A stretch of DNA of 44,666 nt from Methylomonas methanica (lineage in GTDB: Bacteria; Pseudomonadota; Gammaproteobacteria; Methylococcales; Methylomonadaceae). The position numbers were made by a program, and so were the translations under genes. The notes under the pieces were generated by a model. It ran no database searches and was not told the DNA's origin. It was given only the letters and a program-made list of their open reading frames with translations. Positions 16,525 to 23,974 of this stretch are shown in pieces. Each line of letters opens with the position of its first letter. Position 1 is the first letter of the stretch. The stretch is taken from assembly GCA_001644045.1 (NCBI GenBank), contig LUUF01000062.1, forward strand, positions 1 through 44,666. The letters are read 5' to 3'.

Positions 16525-17560
16525 CTAGATTTGAATGGTCAGCAATTCTTTGATATTGGTGGTGTAAGAAGGCGACTTGAATTGCTGCCGCATCTGCCAT
16601 CGCTTACTTATAATTTCACTCGCATACCGAATACTGCGCTTCCCATGCTTGCGGTTAATGTCATCCAGTGCGGTCATCAGTTGATCAGATCGCTGGTTGC
16701 TTTCACCGTTATCAAACAACGACCATTGCGAGACATTGGCTGACCATAAATCCGGCAATAAAATACCGGCACGTTGATAAGAAAAACCACGTCTAAAGAT
16801 TCGCTTCAATCCTTGTTGAGCAGCAGCTATCAACTGCGAGGTATCACTGGTAGGACGATCAAACTCTATAGTGGCACTATTGGAGTATTGCGGATTGGTC
16901 GTATCAAACGGACTGGTATGAATAAACACCGTCAATATTTGCGTGGTCAATTGCTGTTGTCGGCATTTTTCCGCAGAGCGACAAGCAAAGTGTGTCACCG
17001 CTGCGCGTAAATCTTCATAGTCAGTCAATCGTTCACCAAAGCTGCGCGAAGTCAGAATCTGTTTTTTCGGTGCGGGCATTTCTTCCAAGGCAATACAGGA
17101 AATACCGTTCAACTCCCTCACAATGCGTTCCATCACTACACCAAAATGCTGACGTAGCTGTTTTGGATCAGACTGTTTCAGCGCTAAGGCATGCGGAATA
17201 CCGATTTGAATGAGCTTGTCTTTCCAGCGCCTGGAAATACCCCAAATATCATCTAGTGCAATGGTTTGTAAAACCGCATCAGTATCAGCAATTGTGCGCC
17301 AATCTAACACCGGCCCCATTCGGGAATGACCGAGTTTGGCTAAACGATTGGCTAACTTTGACAAGGTTTTCGTCGGTGCAATACCAATAGAAATCGGTAT
17401 ACCTGTCCATTGCTTAACGACAGAACAAATCTCTAAACTGTAATCCGCCAGGTTCTGAGGCATCCCGGTAAAATCCAAAAAGCATTCGTCAATGGAATAC
17501 ACTTCTGATCGCGGTGCAAAGCTACCAAGTATCTGCATCACACGCTGACTCATATCACCG
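16525..17560 (-). pseudogene. umuC: umuC 3' part (DNA polymerase V catalytic subunit), separated from its 5' part
   Basis: The frame encodes the C-terminal 344 residues of a Y-family polymerase: GDMSQRVMQ, the catalytic SIDECFLDF strand (invariant Asp-Glu), the helix-hairpin-helix thumb (DDIWGISRRWKDKL) and the little-finger domain. The N-terminal 82 residues lie 4.07 kb away at 21626-21870. Joined, the parts give about 426 residues, the normal UmuC length. The break falls within the conserved FSSNYALYGDMS segment. An ATG at 17553 could start a truncated protein, but this would lack the first catalytic Asp, so polymerase activity should be lost unless the insert is excised. Confidence 0.92.
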
Positions 17561-17561
17561 T

Positions 17562-17579
17562 TTATGTGGAATTAAAAAT
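17562..17579 (+). repeat. Terminal inverted repeat, right end in umuC direction
   Basis: TTATGTGGAATTAAAAAT lies one base inside the junction with the umuC 3' part. It matches the complement of 21603-21620 at 16 of 18 positions. It is a likely recombinase binding site. Confidence 0.75.
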
Positions 17580-17669
17580 CAAGCATTTTTGGATTATGCT
17601 TTTGAGCATTTTTAATGAGGAAGCTATTTCTTGACTCAGAACGATATGGGTTAGCCGTATCAGACATGG

Positions 17670-17939
17670 TCATGATTGGCCTTGTGCTTTTTCCTGCAAC
17701 CAAATCTTGATTAGAGATTGATAAGGCACATCACGGGCATTAGCAGCCGCTTTAATGGAATCGAGCAGATGCTGTGGCAGGCGCAGCGAAATCGTTTTGG
17801 TGGTTGGCTTGAGATTGGTAAGGACCACTGATTGGGCTTTATTCCAATCCAAATAATCCGTGGAATCATGCGTTTCCCAGAACTGCTGCTCTTCGGTTTC
17901 GGTGGTGAATTGAGGAATCGTTTTAAGATGCTTGCTCAT
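17670..17939 (-). CDS. brnA: BrnA-type antitoxin
   Basis: This 89-residue protein begins MSKHLKTIPQFTTETEEQQF, the usual BrnA opening with the FW-E-x-HDSTDYLDW segment (about 25-35). The C-terminal part TKTISLRLPQHLLDSIKAAA (about 47-66) is a ribbon-helix-helix domain that binds the operator. BrnA neutralises the BrnT ribonuclease and represses the operon. Its start lies 17 bp inside the end of brnT. The pair is the only non-recombinase cargo of the Tn554-like element and should favour its retention. Confidence 0.9.
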   Translation of the reverse strand: MSKHLKTIPQFTTETEEQQFWETHDSTDYLDWNKAQSVVLTNLKPTTKTISLRLPQHLLDSIKAAANARDVPYQSLIKIWLQEKAQGQS

Positions 17940-18222
17940 AAATGCTACGCTCCTTTTTATGCATATCTCTCGCAGAGATCACGCGAATATGGGTATTTTG
18001 CTGACGCAAAGTAAACGTGATGTGTAACAACCGGTCTTGATGCGTTCTGCCTAGTGCATGAAACCTCGGTTCCTGCTGGCTGTGTTTAACGTCTGCCAGC
18101 AAGAGCAAAGGCGCATTAAAAAACACCTGCTCAGATTCAGCTGTTGATACCCCGTGTTTGCTGTTTTTACGGCTGTTACCTTCGTCCCAGTCGAAGCCTA
18201 TAATTGCGGATAAATCAATCAT
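17923..18222 (-). CDS. brnT: BrnT-type ribonuclease toxin
   Basis: This 99-residue protein has the BrnT signature FDWDEGNSRKNSKHGVS (about residues 10-26) and the C-terminal RVISARDMHKKERSIYE (about 80-96), which holds the Arg and His/Glu residues of this RelE-like fold. BrnT cleaves RNA and arrests growth until bound by BrnA. The start is directly preceded by a perfect palindromic operator at 18224-18248. Translation is coupled to brnA by overlap. Confidence 0.9.
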   Translation of the reverse strand: MIDLSAIIGFDWDEGNSRKNSKHGVSTAESEQVFFNAPLLLLADVKHSQQEPRFHALGRTHQDRLLHITFTLRQQNTHIRVISARDMHKKERSIYEQAS

Positions 18223-18223
18223 T

Positions 18224-18248
18224 TTTGTATATTATGAGAATATACAAA
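18224..18248 (-). promoter_or_regulatory. brnTA operator palindrome
   Basis: TTTGTATATT and AATATACAAA form a perfect 10-bp inverted repeat around ATGAG, ending two bases from the brnT start codon. Its position over the likely promoter and leader fits autorepression by BrnA, a known feature of the family. Confidence 0.75.
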
Positions 18249-18319
18249 CTGATGCAAGCTCTTTGATGTAGCCTTATTTTTGCGCCCTTTGTTGTTAATG
18301 ATTTCGACTCTCAAATAGG

Positions 18320-20503
18320 TTAATGCTGCTCATTTCCATGAATTTGCAATGGCGTCCTGCCATCCAGCGTTGGGATATTTTTTAACTTGTCTAGCATGAT
18401 GTCTAACTTCTGCAGATCGCCTTTGATAATCTGTTGCTCATCAGGCGTCAACGGCACTTCCTCGAGATAACGATGTAAAAATGCTTTGGCTGCCAGTGCT
18501 TCGCCTTTGGCCGAATCTTTGGGAATGTTGAAATCACAGCCCGCACAGGCCATGCGGTGTGGACAGGTGCTCCAGAAGGGATTCGCACAATAGGACGACC
18601 CCAGGTCGTAATATTGGTAAGGCTCACCCTTGGCTGCGGCTCCACTGACCACGGCTGTATGGTCGATAAGTACTTCGATTAGGTGTGACATCTGATCAGC
18701 TTTGGCAAAAGCGCCGGCTAACCGGGTCGGTTTCGTCCGGATATAGTACAAAGTCGATTTCGGATTGCGATGTCCCGACCATCGCATCAGTTCAATAAGC
18801 GACATGCCTTGCGGTACGCTGGCCAAAGCGGTGACAGCCGAGGCCCGCCCTCTGTGACTGGTAATTTTGCCAATGCTATCCTCTAGTGGTAATCCTGCCT
18901 TGGCGCATAGCATAGGGATAATGGTTTCATTGAGTGTGTTTTGTCCAATGGTTCTGCCACGATATTGAAACAAAAATCGTACACGCTCGCCGGTTTTCTG
19001 ATCGATCAGCGTACTTTGCTCAGGCCTTATGGCTTCCCAGTCGGTAACAAACTGTCTAACAATCGCACTGACTGGTTTGGTAAATGCCGTGAAGGTTTTA
19101 CCGGCAGGTACATCCAAGTAGCATAATGTTCCAGGGGCGATCGTCTCACCGGTCTCATCATTCATTATGGGATCCGATTGAATTCTGGCGCAGCCAAGGC
19201 GAAGGCGGACAATTTCATTTTGACGTAGTCCGGCATGAGTCCAGATAACACTGATAGCTCTCAACATTTCGAAGGGATACCAGATATCACTCAGCTTATC
19301 ATTCGGTTCCAAATTGAGGCTGGCCCACACTAATTTCAACCAAAAAGGGTCGTCAATGGCTCGTGGGTTAGGACCGCATAATCGTAAAATTGAATTCGGA
19401 GTTGCCAAGTGATAGTGCGGATTAAACTTCAATCGTACCCAATCCCAATGCTGAATATCGCGGAAGAAACGCCGCATCGCATAGAGCACGCTACGTTTGG
19501 AATTAGCGTTCAGCGGCACTCCCAAATTACTTCGCCCGGTATAGTCGAACGAATGTAGTTGCCATTCGCCAACCTTGAGTCGATTTAGCGCCGCGAGAAA
19601 ATCAGCGCAGGTTTCGACCGTCCAATCTGTCGGGCTGGTAATATCGGGATGACTTTGTGCTAACCATAGACCGGCGCGTAGAATAAAACTGTAGTTTGAC
19701 TCGCGTGTTCGGGGTTCTAGAGTCGATGTCTCCCGCCAACGGTGGCAAAAATCAACCCACTCTGGTGCGATACCTTCGCTACTCTTTTCCTTCCAGGAAA
19801 CATAATGACGCATCCGCAATGGTTTAGGCAAAACCCCGATCGCCGCTAATCCATGGGAAAGTTTACCAATGCTGCGAGCTTGCATCGTGTAGTTTTCACG
19901 TGCGCGCTCCAATAGCTCGACATTGAAACTTTCCAGATTGGGGTTACGATTTTCCAACATGACCGCCGCCAGGATAGACGGAAAATTCTGTTGCAAATTC
20001 AGTTTGCCATAACCAATGTTTTGTAGCGCTTGGTGTAAACGTGTGCACTCCCGATCAAAGAGTTCTTTCCCAAAAACCAATCGACCAAGAGCCGACAAAT
20101 AAAATCGGGATCCAGTGCAATGGACCAAGTGAAAATCACAAAGAAGGTAGGCGTTTGCCGTAATAAACAGTCTGGCGCTGGGATGAATCGATGGCCGGCA
20201 GATCAGCTCAAGCCAAGCCTGTTGACTCCATGCCCAATAAGGCTGTTGCGTTCTCTGGACTTCCTGCAAGATAAGTGTCTGGGCTTTTGAGCATCCGTTT
20301 AGGTGACTTTGCTTCGTACGCAAAGCCGTGACATCCTGCAATGGACGGTATAGCCGGGGTAATTTAGCCCTAGCTTTTCTTACGTTATCCCAACGAACTA
20401 ATGCGCACTGTTCAGTTTCCGACAACCATGGACTTTGATCATACTGAGTCAAATCAATAGGCCACTCCCAGCAACAAGAGGTTGTAGAATCTAATGGGGT
20501 CAT
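18320..20503 (-). CDS. tnpB: TnpB-like large tyrosine recombinase
   Basis: This 727-residue protein has the tyrosine-recombinase catalytic set in its C-terminal half: R427 (HAGLRQNEIVRL), H550-x-x-R553 (SHRGRAS), H578 (SGHRN) and Y586 or Y587 (LYYIR). After it, Cys 639, 647, 653 and 656 (CANPFWSTCPHRMACAGC) form a probable zinc site. The large N-terminal region plus the Cys cluster is the layout of Tn554 TnpB, here about 100 residues longer. Its ATG overlaps the tnpA stop (20500-20503), so the two are translationally coupled. TnpA and TnpB act together in excision and insertion of the element. Confidence 0.88.
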   Translation of the reverse strand: MTPLDSTTSCCWEWPIDLTQYDQSPWLSETEQCALVRWDNVRKARAKLPRLYRPLQDVTALRTKQSHLNGCSKAQTLILQEVQRTQQPYWAWSQQAWLELICRPSIHPSARLFITANAYLLCDFHLVHCTGSRFYLSALGRLVFGKELFDRECTRLHQALQNIGYGKLNLQQNFPSILAAVMLENRNPNLESFNVELLERARENYTMQARSIGKLSHGLAAIGVLPKPLRMRHYVSWKEKSSEGIAPEWVDFCHRWRETSTLEPRTRESNYSFILRAGLWLAQSHPDITSPTDWTVETCADFLAALNRLKVGEWQLHSFDYTGRSNLGVPLNANSKRSVLYAMRRFFRDIQHWDWVRLKFNPHYHLATPNSILRLCGPNPRAIDDPFWLKLVWASLNLEPNDKLSDIWYPFEMLRAISVIWTHAGLRQNEIVRLRLGCARIQSDPIMNDETGETIAPGTLCYLDVPAGKTFTAFTKPVSAIVRQFVTDWEAIRPEQSTLIDQKTGERVRFLFQYRGRTIGQNTLNETIIPMLCAKAGLPLEDSIGKITSHRGRASAVTALASVPQGMSLIELMRWSGHRNPKSTLYYIRTKPTRLAGAFAKADQMSHLIEVLIDHTAVVSGAAAKGEPYQYYDLGSSYCANPFWSTCPHRMACAGCDFNIPKDSAKGEALAAKAFLHRYLEEVPLTPDEQQIIKGDLQKLDIMLDKLKNIPTLDGRTPLQIHGNEQH

Positions 20504-21546
20504 AGATTACGCGCCCCTTCGGCAAATAACGCCACACCGATTTTAGCATCGGTATAGCGTATAGCTTCTGTCATGCGAGCCAATAAATCAGTACCGGAAA
20601 GGTGCAGGTACATCAAGGTCGTTTGAGGGTTGCGATGTCCAGCATAAGCACTCAGTTCATGTAATTTCCAGCCAGCTTGTGCAAGATGCGTCAAACGCAA
20701 ATGGCGTAAACTATGGGTACTGAAGCCAATAACCCCAGCTTGCTTTGCCAGGCGCTCGATCGTTTTACTCCATGACCATTTTGAAATTGGCTGGCCAAAG
20801 TTGCGGTGTGATTCGGAGATGAATACTAAGCCTGCTTGTTTATCAATTCGATGGCGATAGTCCAAATACTCGGTTAATGCGGTTCCTGCTACCGCGGCAT
20901 AACAGACGACTCGAGCCACGCTACTCTTTGTCGTTTCCGGTCGAATTCGGATGAGACGATGAGCAAAATCGAAGTCGGTGACGCGTAGATTAACCAACTC
21001 TTCACGGCGTAATGCACCGTAATAAGCAAGCGCAAACATTAACCGATTACGCAGGCCTTCCTGTGCAACCCTCTCAACGAGTTTTTTCCAATCATCTTCC
21101 GAGGGAATAGCAGGTAATACTTTAAGGCGCCTGAGTAGACCTCGCGAGAATCCGGGATGCTGGGTATCGCTTCGGCCTGACACATTCAGATAAGTCCCGC
21201 GCGGGACAGGATTGGATTCGCGAATATCCTGATAAACCAAATGATCGTACCAAAGGCGAATAACTGTGAGATATTGCTGCATCGTAGCATTCGAACTACG
21301 GCGGGACATGTTTCCATCCTGTGCATCACCATGCAAATGTCGAACATAGAGGGAAACGTGTTCTAACGTGGCAGTTTCGGCTTCCACACCTAAACATAGA
21401 CAAAAACCGAGGTATTTACTGAGACCGCGTGCATAAGCATCAAGCGTTGCATCGGCACGCCCCAAATTACCCAGTAGAACTAACCACGATCTACCGTGAG
21501 GATTTTCGGAAACATTGGGGTAACGTTCCCAAACGAGATTGGCCAT
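20500..21546 (-). CDS. tnpA: TnpA-like tyrosine recombinase
   Basis: This 348-residue protein has an N-terminal SAM-like core-binding domain (about 20-110) and a catalytic domain with R180 (YYGALRREEL), H278-x-x-R281 (THSLRHLRL), H304 (AGHRN) and Y313 (LMYLHL). Size and gene order match TnpA of Tn554 (361 residues). It begins 60 bp inside the left end of the element, so the leader between 21547 and 21625 should contain its promoter and the end binding sites. Confidence 0.88.
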   Translation of the reverse strand: MANLVWERYPNVSENPHGRSWLVLLGNLGRADATLDAYARGLSKYLGFCLCLGVEAETATLEHVSLYVRHLHGDAQDGNMSRRSSNATMQQYLTVIRLWYDHLVYQDIRESNPVPRGTYLNVSGRSDTQHPGFSRGLLRRLKVLPAIPSEDDWKKLVERVAQEGLRNRLMFALAYYGALRREELVNLRVTDFDFAHRLIRIRPETTKSSVARVVCYAAVAGTALTEYLDYRHRIDKQAGLVFISESHRNFGQPISKWSWSKTIERLAKQAGVIGFSTHSLRHLRLTHLAQAGWKLHELSAYAGHRNPQTTLMYLHLSGTDLLARMTEAIRYTDAKIGVALFAEGARNL

Positions 21547-21602
21547 AAACGTGTGCCTCCTCTCGGAACTTAATCTGTTAACAGCAAATTATGGCATCAA
21601 CA

Positions 21603-21620
21603 ATTTTTGATTCCAAATAA
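21603..21620 (-). repeat. Terminal inverted repeat, left end in umuC direction
   Basis: On the minus strand TTATTTGGAATCAAAAAT starts about 5 bases after the umuC 5' part. It pairs with 17562-17579. The two ends differ at two positions. Confidence 0.75.
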
Positions 21621-21624
21621 CTTA

Positions 21625-21870
21625 CTATAACGCGTAGTTGCTAGAAAATACGGCAATGCCTTCCTGCTTTGCATACTGCTCAATCTTGAAATAAGGCGCA
21701 CCCATTTTGATGCCAAGGGCTTTGGCCTCGTTACTTCTGGCAATGACACAACCGTCATTATTAGATAGCACGACCACCGGCTTACCGTTCAGTTTGGGCT
21801 GGAAGACTCTTTCACAGCTTGCGTAAAAATTGTTGCAATCGGCTATTGCGAATATGGGTGCTGGACTCAT
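21625..21870 (-). pseudogene. umuC: umuC 5' part (interrupted)
   Basis: The frame encodes the first 81 residues of UmuC: IFAIADCNNFYASCERVF with the catalytic Asp 11 (the first metal ligand), the steric-gate region, PVVVLSNNDGCVIARSNEAKALG and VFSSNYAL, then a stop made by the insert. The ATG abuts the umuD stop, so the pair was one operon. The continuation lies at 17560 and below. The truncated peptide cannot be a polymerase alone. Confidence 0.92.
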
Positions 21871-22380
21871 TTATACCGGTAGTGAACGAATCACGTTTTT
21901 GACCACGCCCCAAATGTGCAACTCCATACCTTCTTTAATTTGAAAATCGGGATAGTCCGGGTTTTTTGAACGTAACCAAATTTCATCGGTAGTCATATCC
22001 AACGCTTTAACGGTCACTTCACCATCTATCACTGCAACCACGATGCTATTGTTGTTAGGACGTAAAGAACGATCTACTACCAACATATCGCCATCGTTGA
22101 TACCCGCACCGGTCATGGAATGACCTTTTACTCGGACGAAGAAGGTGGCAGGTGGATTGCTGATGCAATGTTGATTGAGATCTATGGTCGCTTCCAGATG
22201 ATCATCAGCAGGTGATGGAAAACCCGCAGGCACCTTGGAAGTAAACAACGGCAGTTCCAGCGTACTCAGTTGCTGCTGCGGTTCCAGAATCGGCAATTCC
22301 AGATCGTCAGACCATAACGCAGCACCATTCAGCGGTTTGGCATGGCGCGGTTGATAGCTTGATAAGGAAATGACACTCAT
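21871..22380 (-). CDS. umuD: UmuD-like autopeptidase (LexA/signal-peptidase fold)
   Basis: The ATG at 22380 giving MSVISLSSYQ is preferred to an open TTG at 22410. The 169-residue product is longer at the N-terminus than E. coli UmuD (139). It has the cleavage region near AGFPSPADDHLE (about residues 61-72, although the typical Ala/Cys-Gly bond is shown here as A-G), the nucleophile in GHSMTGAGI (Ser about 95) and the general base Lys in VTVKAL (about 131). RecA filaments stimulate its self-cleavage to UmuD', which joins UmuC as DNA polymerase V. With umuC interrupted, it has no catalytic partner here. Confidence 0.92.
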   Translation of the reverse strand: MSVISLSSYQPRHAKPLNGAALWSDDLELPILEPQQQLSTLELPLFTSKVPAGFPSPADDHLEATIDLNQHCISNPPATFFVRVKGHSMTGAGINDGDMLVVDRSLRPNNNSIVVAVIDGEVTVKALDMTTDEIWLRSKNPDYPDFQIKEGMELHIWGVVKNVIRSLPV

Positions 22381-22465
22381 GCTTTGTATCCAAATTCGTG
22401 GTTCTGACAAGGGCCAGCAGTGTACCTCAAATTGAATGTTGTTTTGTATTTGTTCTTATTGTTTG

Positions 22466-22486
22466 ATGCGTTTGGTTGTTACGCAT
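22466..22486. promoter_or_regulatory. Inverted repeat between umuD and the SRAP gene
   Basis: ATGCGT (22466-22471) and ACGCAT (22481-22486) form an inverted repeat with a 9-bp spacer between two divergent SOS-type genes. I found no exact CTG-N10-CAG LexA box in this gap; CTG and CAG occur at 11-bp spacing near 22403-22420. The repeat is an alternative operator candidate. Confidence 0.3.
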
Positions 22487-22532
22487 TTCTGAAGTTTAAT
22501 AGCATCGGTCGTTTATCACGGAGGCATTGGCA

Positions 22533-23192
22533 ATGTGCGGTCGTTATCAGCTAACAGCAACACCTGAAAGCATTGCTGAACATTTTGAGTTGCCACGTTT
22601 GCCGCGCTTTAACCCCAGCTACAACATTACCCCTGCGCAAAAAATCCTGTGTATCGTTGAGCTAGACGACCAATCATTTAAATCGGTAAACCTGTTTTGG
22701 GGTTTGGTGCCGTCATGGTCTAAGGATGACAAAAACAGTCATCACCTGATCAACGCACGTTCAGAAACCATAAGAGAAAAGCCCAGCTTTCGCGCCGCCT
22801 TCCATAAGCGCCGCTGCTTAATCGTCGCAAGCGGTTATTATGAGTGGCAGAAATTAGAGCAAGGTAAACAAGCGTTTCATATCCATCGTCAAGACAATCA
22901 GCTGTTTGCCTTTGCTGGACTTTGGGAACATTGGGAGCACGAAGCGCAAACGCTGTATTCCTGTACCATCATCACAATGGCTGCAACGCAACTGATGCAA
23001 CCGATTCATGAACGAATGCCGGTTATCATGCCTGTAGACCATTACCGAGATTGGTTGGATAAATCATCAGCTGAAGATGACATGTTTCAGTTACTGGATA
23101 ATCAAGCTTACGTTGACATGACCACCACTCCGATTAGCGATTACGTGAATAATCCAAGGCATAACGACGCGCGGTGTTTACAAGCAATGTAG
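22533..23192 (+). CDS. SRAP-family (YedK/HMCES-like) abasic-site crosslinking protein
   Basis: The start at 22533 is chosen because it leaves Cys2 right after Met (MCGRY) and has an ACGGAGG ribosome site. Met removal exposes Cys2, which forms a thiazolidine crosslink with abasic sites in single-stranded DNA. Other family residues are visible: N74 in LINARSET, E104 in SGYYEW and the His in PIHERMPV. The 219-residue length is typical. It is divergent from umuDC, a common SOS grouping. The product shields abasic sites and suppresses error-prone bypass. Confidence 0.93.
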   Translation: MCGRYQLTATPESIAEHFELPRLPRFNPSYNITPAQKILCIVELDDQSFKSVNLFWGLVPSWSKDDKNSHHLINARSETIREKPSFRAAFHKRRCLIVASGYYEWQKLEQGKQAFHIHRQDNQLFAFAGLWEHWEHEAQTLYSCTIITMAATQLMQPIHERMPVIMPVDHYRDWLDKSSAEDDMFQLLDNQAYVDMTTTPISDYVNNPRHNDARCLQAM

Positions 23193-23232
23193 ATTTTGAA
23201 TTCATCAATTTGCGTATTCTGAACACACCATC

Positions 23233-23255
23233 TCCGGTTTAGTGCCGGATTTTTT
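23233..23255 (+). terminator. Rho-independent terminator after the SRAP gene
   Basis: TCCGG (23233-23237) and CCGGA (23245-23249) form a 5-bp GC-rich stem with a 7-nt loop, followed by six T. It separates the SOS gene from the restriction-modification operon. Confidence 0.8.
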
Positions 23256-23383
23256 CGTTATAGGCTTCAAAACGCCGCGTCCAGCATGAAGCAAAAACAG
23301 CATCTTCCTGTTTAATGCAAAAATAAATTGACGGATATGTTTATTGCTCCTAGAATTTGCAGCAAATAAGAAAATGCAAAATT

Positions 23384-23974
23384 ATGAACGTAAGCCACAT
23401 TGCCACTTTGACAGCCGGACACCCGTTTCGCGAAGGCATTAAGCACATTGATGATGCTGAAACGGCGGTTGTGCAGTTAAAAGATGTGGACGCGGAAAAA
23501 GGTTTGGATTGCGCTAATCTTTATCGCGTTCAATTAACCGGACGTAAACTGCCTGATTACCTAAGACACAATGATATTTTGTTCGTCGGTCGTGGCTACC
23601 GGATATTCGCCGTTCTGGTTGATCAAGATCTGGAAAGCACTGTTGCCGGTTCTCACTTCTTTATTCTGCGGGTAAAACCCGATAGACAGGATGTAAGACC
23701 GGACTATTTAACTTGGTACATCAACCATAAACAGTCGCAACGCTATTTTTCTCAGCATATCGCCGGTACAGCATTGCCTCACGTCAACCGCACGGTGATA
23801 GAAAATCTGCCGGTGGTTGTGCCTCCAATCAATGTACAAGAAAGCATCGTTAAAGCGCACCGTTGCAGGCTCAAAGAAAAAGCCTTGTTAGAACAACTTA
23901 TTGAAAAGAAAAAACAGTTTTTAGACCAGCTATTGGATCAAACATTGGAACAGTATCAAGAGGATAACGCATGA
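23384..23974 (+). CDS. Half-size HsdS-like specificity protein (single recognition domain)
   Basis: The ATG at 23384 (MNVSHIATLTAGHPFR) is used; a TTG at 23357 is open. The 196-residue protein has one target-recognition domain, with GHPFR near the start, NDILFVGRGYRI (about 62-73) and the typical TRD exit segment NRTVIENLPVVVPPI (about 144-158). One long helix follows (KAHRCRLKEKALLEQLIEKK). Ordinary HsdS has two such units. Half-S proteins can dimerise to read a palindromic site or act as accessory specificity. Its stop overlaps the hsdM start in ATGA (23971-23974). Confidence 0.82.
   Translation: MNVSHIATLTAGHPFREGIKHIDDAETAVVQLKDVDAEKGLDCANLYRVQLTGRKLPDYLRHNDILFVGRGYRIFAVLVDQDLESTVAGSHFFILRVKPDRQDVRPDYLTWYINHKQSQRYFSQHIAGTALPHVNRTVIENLPVVVPPINVQESIVKAHRCRLKEKALLEQLIEKKKQFLDQLLDQTLEQYQEDNA

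Larger units (their letters stand above)
17561..21625. mobile_element. Tn554-like tyrosine-recombinase element inserted in umuC
   Basis: The segment separates two exactly matching parts of umuC and carries two overlapping tyrosine recombinases (TnpA-like, TnpB-like) and BrnT/BrnA. Near its ends, TTATGTGGAATTAAAAAT (17562-17579) and its partner TTATTTGGAATCAAAAAT (complement of 21603-21620) form an 18-bp imperfect inverted repeat with 16 matches. Removing the segment restores the Tyr codon TAC-GGT-GAT. Tn554 carries tnpA, tnpB and tnpC and inserts site-specifically; no tnpC is seen here. No target duplication longer than one or two bases is visible, in keeping with tyrosine-recombinase integration. 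Confidence 0.85.

Noticed and set aside
22400..22425. LexA box between umuD and the SRAP gene
   Set aside because: The CTG and CAG triplets are 11 bp apart instead of 10 and the sequence between is not AT-rich, so it is not a consensus gammaproteobacterial site.
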